From the NCBI GenBank assembly GCA_045661205.1, contig JAZRFE010000047.1, positions 1 to 26,989 on the forward strand: a DNA stretch of 26,989 nucleotides, in the 5' to 3' direction. Positions 15,801-22,929 of the stretch are shown piece by piece; the stretch's first letter is position 1, and the number at the start of each line of letters is the position of its first letter. The notes below the pieces were generated by a model, which ran no database searches, was not told the DNA's origin, and worked only from the letters and a program-made list of their open reading frames with translations. The stretch comes from HGM04593 sp045661205. Its GTDB lineage: Bacteria; Bacteroidota; Bacteroidia; Bacteroidales; Bacteroidaceae. A program made the translations under genes and the position numbers.

Positions 15801-16548
15801 TTCCGAAATTAACCCCATGATTCCCGGTGTATATGTAATAGAGAGTGCATATGAAAATTTCTATGCTCGTCAGGGTGTGAAAAAAGCTATCTGTGCCTAT
15901 TTAAATGATGACGAAAATAATAAGGGTGCAACGTCTGTTTACAGCGGTTGGTGGTCAGATGCTCCCTATAAAGTGCAAGATGCAGTCGACTATTATCATT
16001 TCGAATTTATCGAGGCAGACTCTTCAGAGCAGGTGTTGCGGTTGGTTGCCGACGGCACAATAACCGAGGAGCTGGCTCGACAGGCCTACTTCATTCGCAA
16101 TATTAAGGTTGATAAGTATATTGGCACAACTTCTGTATTCGAAGCCGACGGTGTTTCTCCCTTACGTTCATGTCCCATCAACTTCACTGATACCCCCGAA
16201 CAGGCCTATATAGTACGTGAGCAGGGAACCGGTATATTTAATCTATGGAACCCTAACCATGCAGATGCCTCATTGCATATGAATGGTCACAATGAGGGCT
16301 CGGGCAATTGGGGCAAACTTGTTTACCAAAAGGGTTCTCATGCTGCTTCGCAGTGGAACCTTCGCTATGTGCAGGCTTCTGTTTCAACTTCCGTTTTGGA
16401 CATTGCTCCCGAAGGTGACGTTATTTCCGAGACATACTACACGACTAATGGCGTTAAGGTAGCAACCCCTGTTAAGGGTGGCATTACAATTGTTAAAAAA
16501 GTATATTCCAACGGCGTTACACATAGCTCAAAGGTGTTTCTAAAGTAA
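12853..16548 (+). CDS. Large secreted multidomain protein with duplicated discoidin-like units and a type IX-secretion-like tail
   Basis: I do not recognise a named family for the 1231 residues. A signal peptide is clear (M-R-T-L-F-L...G-L-A-Q; ATG 12865 is the better start). Two related units begin T-x-D-G-L-P-G-x-K-I: about 28-205 and 540-710. Each has L-R-F-T-V and ends in a Y-x-Y-L-E-L-type strand, suggesting carbohydrate-binding, discoidin-like sandwiches. Each is followed by a segment opening L-G-E-x-x-x-x-V-x-x-x-x-x-x-G-L with a lectin- or trefoil-like pattern (about 205-375 and 715-900), and a third similar segment at about 985-1165. FIVAR-like helical segments lie at about 380-537 and 917-983. 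The tail (about 1177-1231) with Y-Y-T-T-N-G-V-K-V and K-K-V-Y-S-N-G resembles Bacteroidales T9SS C-terminal domains. A surface glycan-binding role is inference. No catalytic motif is seen. Confidence 0.8.
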   Translation: MFSAMRTLFLTIFMALATFAGLAQTSSWPITLTTADGLPGVKIVKNHLYQSPVYTFDEAVDRLRFTVCSTNTVDSLTSGSYDGYSYGWGTGIPYFALSELRIFDGNGKRIDYVASTNALHNCDCGGLAILNDGSENSHFQSVYNRSTDSYPYEYHYLELELAESLSTFSFCWNTRSDYYKSLISYMGITPGTQYIPFPEQDFTLGEKVASVDELAKEGGLFVIRSCAPETYMNETHEVPTNMFFHAPCGGTLTPSAADVVTLTADPEKENAYKVYWLNNGHYILNREYHAGLKTNDDGSVARSTWLQWTKNVFNAASIEFTPTADVDGTYVLTMNDGGYIISYDGLGKMALVENSEEGKGARSRPNTYYWEVYNATISGATIKAQLQAMIDEAEARIAVIGAPPFDCDCGEYYVLIEALEEARALIAAPNVAAADILKAKLMLDKCTAYYVAAHLWNYVDYVQSVEDSVDNEEMLLYQAPDWVLGSYSRSAFEAMKNVAYNIQLVFEKCESLASIDAAETEICAAIDAFKTSRITEIKELPFRVGTVDDGLPGTKIKGTNGKGIWVWESPMWLLKESTNALRFTVFKTHLGRNVDGTDKPFVCINEWEIYDHDGNKIPLTAESFYSPSPSPTEDPRYSALCDGDIRTDANSSLNSAWYPTDTYDGSEYFYLEISLPYPISAFKYKQYCRGNGYDDVPTDFVFGAVGKTYFPEDVSLPNTYNVQLGEQITDVSQITDDGLYALVGLMNCAPEGDGSGREKYYSSSKAYGATIDAPCAFKITKTGDADGTFYIRSLADSKYWSAELDVDGWQATPVTHNVAKAGKFHIVPNAAVREEVGKEAYDNTFAIYMYNDTVTRLNKDYPDEIDATKATPHPYIVAQDWDSYAGYFPIPSLKYNDFDGEGEWRIYKMTMENPCIYWLKGACATIASLDIKAGSDFAYHSEAAMVALADALAKAQLAIDANDDVAAGEALRAIDAALGLINNSEINPMIPGVYVIESAYENFYARQGVKKAICAYLNDDENNKGATSVYSGWWSDAPYKVQDAVDYYHFEFIEADSSEQVLRLVADGTITEELARQAYFIRNIKVDKYIGTTSVFEADGVSPLRSCPINFTDTPEQAYIVREQGTGIFNLWNPNHADASLHMNGHNEGSGNWGKLVYQKGSHAASQWNLRYVQASVSTSVLDIAPEGDVISETYYTTNGVKVATPVKGGITIVKKVYSNGVTHSSKVFLK

Positions 16549-16562
16549 CAAACATGTAATAA

Positions 16563-16599
16563 GTAAATGGTGAAAATCGTTACGATTTTCACCATTTAC
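16563..16599. terminator. Near-perfect palindrome, likely bidirectional terminator
   Basis: Seventeen bases (16563-16579) pair perfectly with 16583-16599 around a 3-nt centre. It lies between convergent genes, ending one base before the stop codon of the permease gene (16601). Flanking T runs are weak on both strands, so efficient termination is an inference from stem length and position. Confidence 0.8.
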
Positions 16600-16600
16600 T

Positions 16601-17557
16601 TTATCTCGCCACAAGATGGGCCATCCATATCCAGAATGGGGCTGCGACGATGAATGCAAGAATGCTGAATGTTAGCGACGATGTTCCGGTACGCACATAT
16701 AGCTGATAGCGGCTGCCGATGATGATTCCCGAGAATGCGGGTGGCAATGCTCCGGCGAGCACCATCATCTGCAGGTTGTCGGCCTTCATTCCGAATATCC
16801 ATCCCACGAGCAGCAGAATGCCGGGCATTATCAGCAATTTTACCACTGCATTGTAGGCAACTTCGCCGTTCATCTGGAACTTCATGCCCGAGAGGGTGAG
16901 GCCTGCTGCAAACACAGCCACTCCTGCATTTGCTTTGGCGATAAGTTCAAAGTTGGGGTCCAATATTGCAGGGAACCTTATATCCAACAGCACAAGTATC
17001 ACTGCCAATATGGGTGCCCAGCAGACGGGTTGCATCAGCGCGCTCACAACGGGATTATCCTTCAAACTCTTCTTTTCGTTGCTTTTATCTTTGTCGCCAC
17101 CACTGTTCATCAGCGCAAGGCCTATGGGGATGTTTATGGCGTTCACCACTATCGACACTATGGCAACTACAAGCGCGGTGCTTGCTGTGGCACCGTAGAT
17201 AGGCTCCAGTACTGCAAAGCCCAGAAAACCTATGGTAGGCGAGCCCGAAATGAGCGCACATACAGCAGCTTCGCTCTTTGTGTGCTTAAAGAATTTATAG
17301 CACGAGTAGTACGACCACAGAAACACAGCAGTTATTATCACAAAACTGATGATTGTCAGCTTCAGGTCGTCGAACAACATTCGTCTGTCGGCCTTCACTA
17401 TTGACACGAAGAGGGCTGCCGGCAGTGCGTATGTAAGCACCAACTTGTTGAATATCTGCGCATTCTCGTAGCTGAATACTCCGCGTTTGCCTGCTGCAAA
17501 GCCCAGGAACATTATCACGAATATGGGCAGAATATCTTTTATTAGAATATCTATCAT
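16601..17557 (-). CDS. AEC-family permease of the oxalate operon (YfdV-like)
   Basis: This 318-residue integral membrane protein has about ten hydrophobic segments in two halves. It has the auxin efflux carrier pattern: an N-terminal L-P-I-F-V-I-M-F-L-G-F-A-A-G-K, a L-P-A-A-L-F-V motif, G-S-P-T-I-G-F-L-G in the middle, and A-L-P-P-A-F-S-G near the end. A polar loop (about 152-170) separates the halves. AEC members carry organic anions such as malate, malonate or oxalate-like acids. Its ATG lies 3 nt after the oxc stop, and the order frc-oxc-AEC equals E. coli yfdW-yfdU-yfdV. Oxalate uptake or oxalate/formate exchange is therefore a reasonable inference. It is unrelated to the MFS antiporter OxlT. 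Confidence 0.9.
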   Translation of the reverse strand: MIDILIKDILPIFVIMFLGFAAGKRGVFSYENAQIFNKLVLTYALPAALFVSIVKADRRMLFDDLKLTIISFVIITAVFLWSYYSCYKFFKHTKSEAAVCALISGSPTIGFLGFAVLEPIYGATASTALVVAIVSIVVNAINIPIGLALMNSGGDKDKSNEKKSLKDNPVVSALMQPVCWAPILAVILVLLDIRFPAILDPNFELIAKANAGVAVFAAGLTLSGMKFQMNGEVAYNAVVKLLIMPGILLLVGWIFGMKADNLQMMVLAGALPPAFSGIIIGSRYQLYVRTGTSSLTFSILAFIVAAPFWIWMAHLVAR

Positions 17558-17560
17558 GGC

Positions 17561-19261
17561 CTAAATTTTTACCGAAGTTTTTGGATTAAGATTACCTATG
17601 TGTCCGCTCTCCACACCCACAGCCGGATCGATGACACAGTTTATAAGTGTAGGCTTGCCCGAACTTATTCCCTCGCTCAGCGCGTTACGCAGTTCGTCGG
17701 GGGTGGTGGCGTTGAAAGCTGTTCCACCAAATGCCTCAATCATCTTGTCGTAGCGTGCACCGATGGTGAGGGTGGTGGGTGAGGGGTCGTCACCGCCACC
17801 CAGGTTCTTGTCCGTTCCGCGGTAAATACCGTTGTTGTTGAAAATGACAATGGTTACAGGCAGTTTGTATCGACAGATGGTTTCAATCTCCATGCCGCTG
17901 AAGCCGAATGCACTGTCGCCCTCGATGGCAACCACAGGGAGTTTGCCTGTGACGGCGGCGGCAATGCTGTAACCCATGCCGATGCCCATCACTCCCCATG
18001 TTCCGCAGTCGAGACGTCGGCGCGGGTGGTACATGTTTATGACGTTGCGCGTGTCGTCGAGGGTGTTCGCTCCCTCGTTCACCAGATAGATGTCACGATG
18101 CTTGTCGAGTACCTCGCTTATGGCATTCAAGGCCGAGAAATAGTTCATCGGCAGGTTGGTGCATGCCAATTTTGCTGCCATCTTTGCGGCATTTGCCTCC
18201 TTATTTTTTTGTATGTCGGCGAGCCAGTCGGTGAACTGTGGCAATGGTTTTTCGTGCAGTTTTTCGAGCATCAGGGCGAGTGACGAGCCTATGTCTCCCA
18301 CTACCGGAGCAGCGATGGGGCGGTTGCTGTCAATCTCACAGGCGTCGATGTCCAGCTGTATGAATTTTGTATCGGGGTTCCACTTCTTACCTTTGCCATG
18401 TGAGAGCAGCCAATTGAGGCGCGCTCCGCACAGTATCACGGTGTCGGCGTTGGCGAGTACAAAGCCACGTGCCGCTGCTGCACACTGAGCGTGGTCGTCG
18501 GGCAGCAATCCCTTTGCCATGGACATCGGCAGGTACGGTATTCCGCTCTTTTCGATGAAGTCTTTCATCGCCTTGTCGGCCTGTGAGTAGGCTGCGCCCT
18601 TGCCTATGATTGCCAGCGGCTTTTTAGCCTGTGCAAGCAGAGCCATTGCTCTCTCCACCGATTTTTGCGACGGTATTTGTCGCGGTGCCGGCTCGGTGGG
18701 TACGAAAAGAGTTTTTTGTGCCTCGTCGGCATCAATGGTGGTTGAGAGCATGGCTGTGGTGATGTCAAGATATACTCCTCCCGGGCGGCCCGAGAGGGCG
18801 GCGCGCATGGCGCGCGCCACTCCTGTGGCAATATCCTCGGGGCGGTTTATGCGGTAAGCAGCCTTTGCAAAGGGCTTTGCGATGTTCATCTGGTCCAGCC
18901 CTTCGTAGTCGCCCTGTTGCAGGTCGATGATGTTACGGTCGCTCGAACCGCTTATCTGTATCATTGGAAATCCGTTTATTGTGGCACAGGCAAGAGCGGT
19001 GAGGCCGTTTAGGAATCCCGGTGCCGATACCGTCAGGCAAATTCCGGGCTTTCGGGTGAGAAATCCGCTTATTGCAGCCGCATTTCCCGCCGACTGCTCG
19101 TGGCGGAAACCTATGTATCTTATTCCCACCTCCTGAGCGCGTCGGGCAAGGTCGGTGACGGGAATACCCACCACTCCGAAGATTGTCTCCACGCCGTTCA
19201 TCTTCAGCGCATCCACCATCAGGTGCATGCCATCGGTCAATTTCTTATCGTCAGTTGTCAT
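17561..19261 (-). CDS. oxc: Oxalyl-CoA decarboxylase
   Basis: This ThDP-dependent enzyme converts oxalyl-CoA to formyl-CoA and CO2. The 566-residue length is typical of Oxc. The ThDP-activating glutamate E55 lies in F-R-H-E-Q-S-A-G-N-A-A. Active-site Y119-E120 occurs in Q-Q-G-D-Y-E-G-L-D-Q. The metal/diphosphate motif begins G-D449-S-A-F-G-F-S-G and ends at F-N-N-N-G-I-Y. The C-terminal G-V-E-S-G-H-I-G-N-L-N-P is a characteristic Oxc tail that closes over substrate. These features separate it from acetolactate synthase. It lies 24 nt downstream of frc and 3 nt upstream of the permease in one operon. Confidence 0.95.
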   Translation of the reverse strand: MTTDDKKLTDGMHLMVDALKMNGVETIFGVVGIPVTDLARRAQEVGIRYIGFRHEQSAGNAAAISGFLTRKPGICLTVSAPGFLNGLTALACATINGFPMIQISGSSDRNIIDLQQGDYEGLDQMNIAKPFAKAAYRINRPEDIATGVARAMRAALSGRPGGVYLDITTAMLSTTIDADEAQKTLFVPTEPAPRQIPSQKSVERAMALLAQAKKPLAIIGKGAAYSQADKAMKDFIEKSGIPYLPMSMAKGLLPDDHAQCAAAARGFVLANADTVILCGARLNWLLSHGKGKKWNPDTKFIQLDIDACEIDSNRPIAAPVVGDIGSSLALMLEKLHEKPLPQFTDWLADIQKNKEANAAKMAAKLACTNLPMNYFSALNAISEVLDKHRDIYLVNEGANTLDDTRNVINMYHPRRRLDCGTWGVMGIGMGYSIAAAVTGKLPVVAIEGDSAFGFSGMEIETICRYKLPVTIVIFNNNGIYRGTDKNLGGGDDPSPTTLTIGARYDKMIEAFGGTAFNATTPDELRNALSEGISSGKPTLINCVIDPAVGVESGHIGNLNPKTSVKI

Positions 19262-19285
19262 GATATTCGCTTTATAGAGTGGATA

Positions 19286-20557
19286 CTATTTGCAGACAAC
19301 ATGCTTTTGACGCAGTTGGGCAATCTCCTCGCTGGTGTAACCCACTTCACGCAGCACCTCGTCGGTGTGTTCGCCCAATAGAGGCGCGGGTTTCACTTCG
19401 GGCTTGTAGTTCGAGAATTTGGGCGGGCAACCAATGGTAACGAACTTACCGCGTTTGGGCTGGTCCACCTCCACTATTGTGCCACACTTGCGCAACGACT
19501 CGTCGTTCTTAATCTCCAGCATGCTCAGCACAGGGCCGCAGGGTACGCCTGCCTTTCCAAGTTCCTCCACCACCTGAATCTTGTCGCGCGTGATGGTATA
19601 TTTCTCCACCTCAGCGTAAATCTCCTCTTTCACTTTCTCACGTGCTTCGGGTGTGTTGAACTTCGGGTCGGTTATCCACTCGGGCTTGCCTATTGCGTTG
19701 CAGGCGGCGGCAAAGGGCTTGGCCTCGTTCTGTAATACAATGTAGACAAAGGCATTGTCGTCGGTTTCCCAGCCTTTGCAACGGTAGCACCATCCGAGCA
19801 CCTGTCCGCCCTCTACGTTTCCTGCACGCGGTACGGTGTTGCCGAACTTTCCATTGGGGTACTGTGGCAGATGTTTCAGTGTGCCGGTATTTTCGAGAAT
19901 TAACTGGTCGCGCAACTTTATGCGGCAAAGGTTTAGCACAGCGTCTTGCATAGACTGCTCCACAAAGCATCCCTCGCCTGTCTTTTCGCGTTGCATGAGT
20001 GCTGCAAGCAGGCCTATGAGCAGGTGCATTCCTGTGTTACTGTCGCCCAACGCGGCACTCGACTGTGTGGGGATATTGTACTCTCCCTTCCACCAACCGG
20101 TGGTTGCGGCGGCTCCTCCGGCACATTGCGCCACAGGCTCGAATGCTTTGACGCTTGCAAAGGGCGAGTCGTCGTTGAATCCCTTGATTGTTCCGTAGAT
20201 GACGCGCGGGTTTATTTTATGTACCTCTTCCCATGAGAATCCCAATTTTGCAACTGCTCCCGGGTGCAGGTTCTCTACAAAAATATCGGCAGTCTTTAGC
20301 AGTTTGGTAAGAATCTCCTTGCCTTCGGGGGTCTTCATGTCCAGCTCTATGGAGCGTTTGTTGCAGTTCAGTTGCAGATAGTAAAGGCCGTCGAGGCCGG
20401 GCTTGTCGAGAAGCTCGGTGCGTGTGGGGTCGCCCACGCCTGTACGCTCTATTTTTATAACGTCTGCTCCCAACCATGCCAACATTTGTGTGCACGAGGG
20501 TCCCGACTGTACCTGTGTCCAGTCGATTACTCTGATACCTTTTAATGGTGCTGTCAT
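19286..20557 (-). CDS. frc: Formyl-CoA:oxalate CoA-transferase
   Basis: This class III CoA-transferase moves CoA from formyl-CoA to oxalate, supplying Oxc. The 423 residues fit Frc. Q17 (V-Q-S-G-P), R38 (K-I-E-R) and catalytic D172 (L-G-D-S-N-T-G) match positions known from Oxalobacter Frc (Q17, R38, D169). The mobile loop that is glycine-rich in Oxalobacter reads N-V-E-G-G-Q-V-L-G-W here (247-256), so it is less glycine-rich. A related acetyl-CoA:oxalate transferase (YfdE-like) is the main alternative, but length and linkage to oxc favour Frc. It is the first gene of the operon. No convincing promoter box was found in the 190 nt shared with the divergent ABC gene. Confidence 0.93.
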   Translation of the reverse strand: MTAPLKGIRVIDWTQVQSGPSCTQMLAWLGADVIKIERTGVGDPTRTELLDKPGLDGLYYLQLNCNKRSIELDMKTPEGKEILTKLLKTADIFVENLHPGAVAKLGFSWEEVHKINPRVIYGTIKGFNDDSPFASVKAFEPVAQCAGGAAATTGWWKGEYNIPTQSSAALGDSNTGMHLLIGLLAALMQREKTGEGCFVEQSMQDAVLNLCRIKLRDQLILENTGTLKHLPQYPNGKFGNTVPRAGNVEGGQVLGWCYRCKGWETDDNAFVYIVLQNEAKPFAAACNAIGKPEWITDPKFNTPEAREKVKEEIYAEVEKYTITRDKIQVVEELGKAGVPCGPVLSMLEIKNDESLRKCGTIVEVDQPKRGKFVTIGCPPKFSNYKPEVKPAPLLGEHTDEVLREVGYTSEEIAQLRQKHVVCK

Positions 20558-20585
20558 AATATTTATCGTTTAATTGTTAATTAAT

Positions 20586-20689
20586 AGGCTTTTAAGCCTT
20601 ATGTGATTATAACAACACGTTAAGTGCGATGTTTGTAAAAGATTTTTAATTTTTGTTTTTGCCTTTTCTATTAAGCGAAAGTTTTCGCT
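20586..20689. other. Divergent intergenic region between frc and the ABC gene, two small inverted repeats
   Basis: AGGCTT/AAGCCT (20586-20599) and AGCGAAA/TTTCGCT (20674-20689) are short perfect inverted repeats with 2-nt centres. They could be operator-like sites for either divergent gene. Nothing else supports a specific function. Confidence 0.35.
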
Positions 20690-20694
20690 GTTTC

Positions 20695-20727
20695 TTTGTT
20701 TTTACTCGTTTCTTTGCACTATCTTCG
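20695..20727 (+). promoter_or_regulatory. Predicted promoter of the ABC-menaquinone gene cluster
   Basis: TTTG (20695-20698) and TATCTTCG (20720-20727, one mismatch to TAnnTTTG) are 21 nt apart. The box lies 26 nt before the ABC protein start codon. Confidence 0.55.
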
Positions 20728-20753
20728 CGAATTGTTAAGAACGTGAAGTTAAA

Positions 20754-22223
20754 ATGGAACAACATACGATAAAATTAAGCGAGGCTGTGGCGCGCAACCC
20801 TTTTGTACGTCTCAACGCCCCCGCCTCGGTCGATTTTCTGGCCGGAGAGCATATAGCTATCGTTGGGCCTAATGGAGCGGGAAAAAGTCTGCTCGTGGAG
20901 ATGCTCACAGGAAAATATCTTTTGCGCGAGGGCAGTCTCGAATATGATTTTCGTCCCGCGCCCACAAATTATGCCTATAAGAACATAAAGTATATAACTT
21001 TTCGTGACACTTACGGTACCTCCGACTTCTACTATTGCTATCAGATGCGCTGGAATCAGACAGAGCAAGACGATGTTCCCGAGGTTTCCGATTTTCTCGA
21101 TGCTATTCCTCAAGGTGCTTTGCGCGACCGTCTCTTTGCGCTTTTCGATATTGAACCGATGCTGCGCAAAAAGGTTGTACATCTGAGCAGTGGCGAATTG
21201 CGCAAGATGGAGCTTGCTCATGTGCTCTCATCGTCGCCGCGCATACTCATAATGGATAATCCTTTCATCGGTCTTGACGCTGCTGTGCGCCGTCAGCTCT
21301 ATGAGCTTCTCGATGAACTTTCGCGTACTACCGACTTGCAGATTGTGCTCGTGCTCTCCATGATGGAGGATGTGCCCGATTTTATCACTCATGTGATTCC
21401 TGTCGATGGTTGTCGTGTGGGCGAAAAACTATCATTGCAGAGCTACCGCGAGAGGTATAAAAAAGAGGATGCAGAGCGTCGTGCCGACGAGGAGGTACTC
21501 TTTGCCTCACTCGAAAAACGCATAGCCGAACTGCCTTACAAGAACGAGAATTATGTATCCGAAGAGATTATCAGCTTTAACAAGGTGAACATCAGCTATG
21601 GCGAACGTACCATACTCAAAGACCTTGATTGGACAGTGCGCCGTGGCGACGTGTGGGCTTTGCGAGGCGAGAACGGCTCGGGAAAGTCTACTCTGCTCAG
21701 CCTTGTGTGTGCCGACAATCCCCAGTCCTATGCCTGCGATATTTCCCTCTTTGGGCGCAAACGCGGTTCGGGCGAGAGTATTTGGGAAATTAAAAAACAT
21801 ATAGGCTACGTAAGCCCCGAAATGCACCGAGCATATATGAAAGACATGCCTGCAATAGAGATTGTCGCCAGCGGCCTTTTCGACACTATCGGCCTATATC
21901 TGCGTCCCCACCCCGATAGCTTGGCTGTGTGTGAGTGGTGGATGGATATCTTCGGCATTGCCTCTCTGCGCGACAAGAGCTTCATGCAACTGTCGAGTGG
22001 TGAACAGCGACTTTGTCTGTTGGCGCGTGCCTTTGTGAAAGATCCCGAGCTTCTCATCCTCGACGAGCCTCTGCATGGGCTTGACACTTTCAGCCGTCGT
22101 CGCGTAAAGAGAGTCATAGAGGCTTTCTGTCGTCGCAACGACAAGACACTTATCATGGTTACTCATTACAGCGAGGAACTTCCTGCGACAGTTACAAATA
22201 CATTGGTACTAAAGAAAAATTAA
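20754..22223 (+). CDS. ModF-like ABC protein with two fused ATPase domains
   Basis: The 489 residues carry two nucleotide-binding domains and no membrane segment, the size and layout of E. coli ModF (PhrA). NBD1: Walker A G38-P-N-G-A-G-K44-S, signature L-S-S-G-E-L-R-K, Walker B I-M-D168-N169-P-F-I-G-L-D. NBD2: Walker A G305-E-N-G-S-G-K311-S-T, signature L-S-S-G-E-Q-R, Walker B L-D437-E438-P-L-H-G-L-D, switch His in V-T-H-Y. NBD1 has Asn in place of the catalytic Glu, so probably only the other site hydrolyses ATP efficiently. No modABC genes are nearby, so a molybdate link is not supported here. The cellular role is unknown. ubiE follows after 6 nt, suggesting one transcript with the menaquinone genes. 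Confidence 0.87.
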   Translation: MEQHTIKLSEAVARNPFVRLNAPASVDFLAGEHIAIVGPNGAGKSLLVEMLTGKYLLREGSLEYDFRPAPTNYAYKNIKYITFRDTYGTSDFYYCYQMRWNQTEQDDVPEVSDFLDAIPQGALRDRLFALFDIEPMLRKKVVHLSSGELRKMELAHVLSSSPRILIMDNPFIGLDAAVRRQLYELLDELSRTTDLQIVLVLSMMEDVPDFITHVIPVDGCRVGEKLSLQSYRERYKKEDAERRADEEVLFASLEKRIAELPYKNENYVSEEIISFNKVNISYGERTILKDLDWTVRRGDVWALRGENGSGKSTLLSLVCADNPQSYACDISLFGRKRGSGESIWEIKKHIGYVSPEMHRAYMKDMPAIEIVASGLFDTIGLYLRPHPDSLAVCEWWMDIFGIASLRDKSFMQLSSGEQRLCLLARAFVKDPELLILDEPLHGLDTFSRRRVKRVIEAFCRRNDKTLIMVTHYSEELPATVTNTLVLKKN

Positions 22224-22229
22224 ACATCT

Positions 22230-22928
22230 ATGGCAAAGAAAGAAGGAATAAGAAAATTGTTTGACAATATTGCGCCCGATTACGACAAACTAAACCATAT
22301 ACTGTCGTTGAACATCGATAAAGGATGGCGTAAAAAGGCTGTTCGTGAGATTGTTGACAAGGATACTCCGCTTGATGTCCTTGATGTTGCTTGCGGAACA
22401 GGTGACTTTACAATTGAGATTGCGCAGAAGGCGGCTTCGGGCAGCAAGGTCGTGGGTATCGACCTCTCCGAAGGAATGATGAAGATAGGCCGCGAGAAGA
22501 TTGCCGCCGCAGGTGTCCCTGCTACTATGGTGCAGGGCGATTGCGAGGAACTTCCCTATGACAATGATACTTTCGATCGCATTTCAGTGGGCTTCGGTGT
22601 GCGCAATTTCGAGCATTTGGAGATAGGTCTTGCCGAGATGTGTCGTGTGCTCAAGAGTGATGGCAAGCTTGTCATTCTCGAACTTTCCGTTCCTTCAAAC
22701 TCATTTATAAGATGGTGCTACAAACTCTATTTTCTTAAGATACTCCCCACCATTGGCGGATGGGTGTCGGGCGATAGAGGTGCATACGAATATTTGCCTG
22801 CATCGGTGCTGCGTTTCCCTGCTCCCGATAAGTTTATGGATATGATGCGTGTGGCTGGTTTTAAAAATGTGTCGCACAAGGCTCTTACTTTCGGCATCTG
22901 CCGCATGTATATTGGAAAAAAAGAGTAG
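22230..22928 (+). CDS. ubiE: Demethylmenaquinone methyltransferase
   Basis: This SAM-dependent enzyme (UbiE/MenG) methylates demethylmenaquinone in the last step of menaquinone synthesis. The 232 residues contain the UbiE signature Y18-D-K-L-N22...S27...W33-R, SAM motif I L51-D-V-A-C-G-T-G58-D, the G-F-G-V-R-N motif and the late signature R-V-L-K-S-D-G-K-L. Bacteroidales use menaquinone rather than ubiquinone, so the menG function is expected. The menA gene starts one base after its stop, and the ABC gene ends 6 nt before its start. Confidence 0.95.
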   Translation: MAKKEGIRKLFDNIAPDYDKLNHILSLNIDKGWRKKAVREIVDKDTPLDVLDVACGTGDFTIEIAQKAASGSKVVGIDLSEGMMKIGREKIAAAGVPATMVQGDCEELPYDNDTFDRISVGFGVRNFEHLEIGLAEMCRVLKSDGKLVILELSVPSNSFIRWCYKLYFLKILPTIGGWVSGDRGAYEYLPASVLRFPAPDKFMDMMRVAGFKNVSHKALTFGICRMYIGKKE

Positions 22929-22929
22929 T

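Noticed and set aside
20760..20775. A 16-nt word (CAACATACGATAAAAT) at the start of the ABC gene that recurs at 26564-26579 in the rRNA leader
   Set aside because: One copy is coding and the other is in a leader, flanks are unrelated, and the AT-rich composition makes a 16-nt match in 27 kb plausible by chance.
22849..22929. A longer N-terminus for MenA starting inside ubiE
   Set aside because: The extra 27 residues lie in another frame of the conserved ubiE end and do not look like MenA. The start at 22930 is immediately after the ubiE stop.
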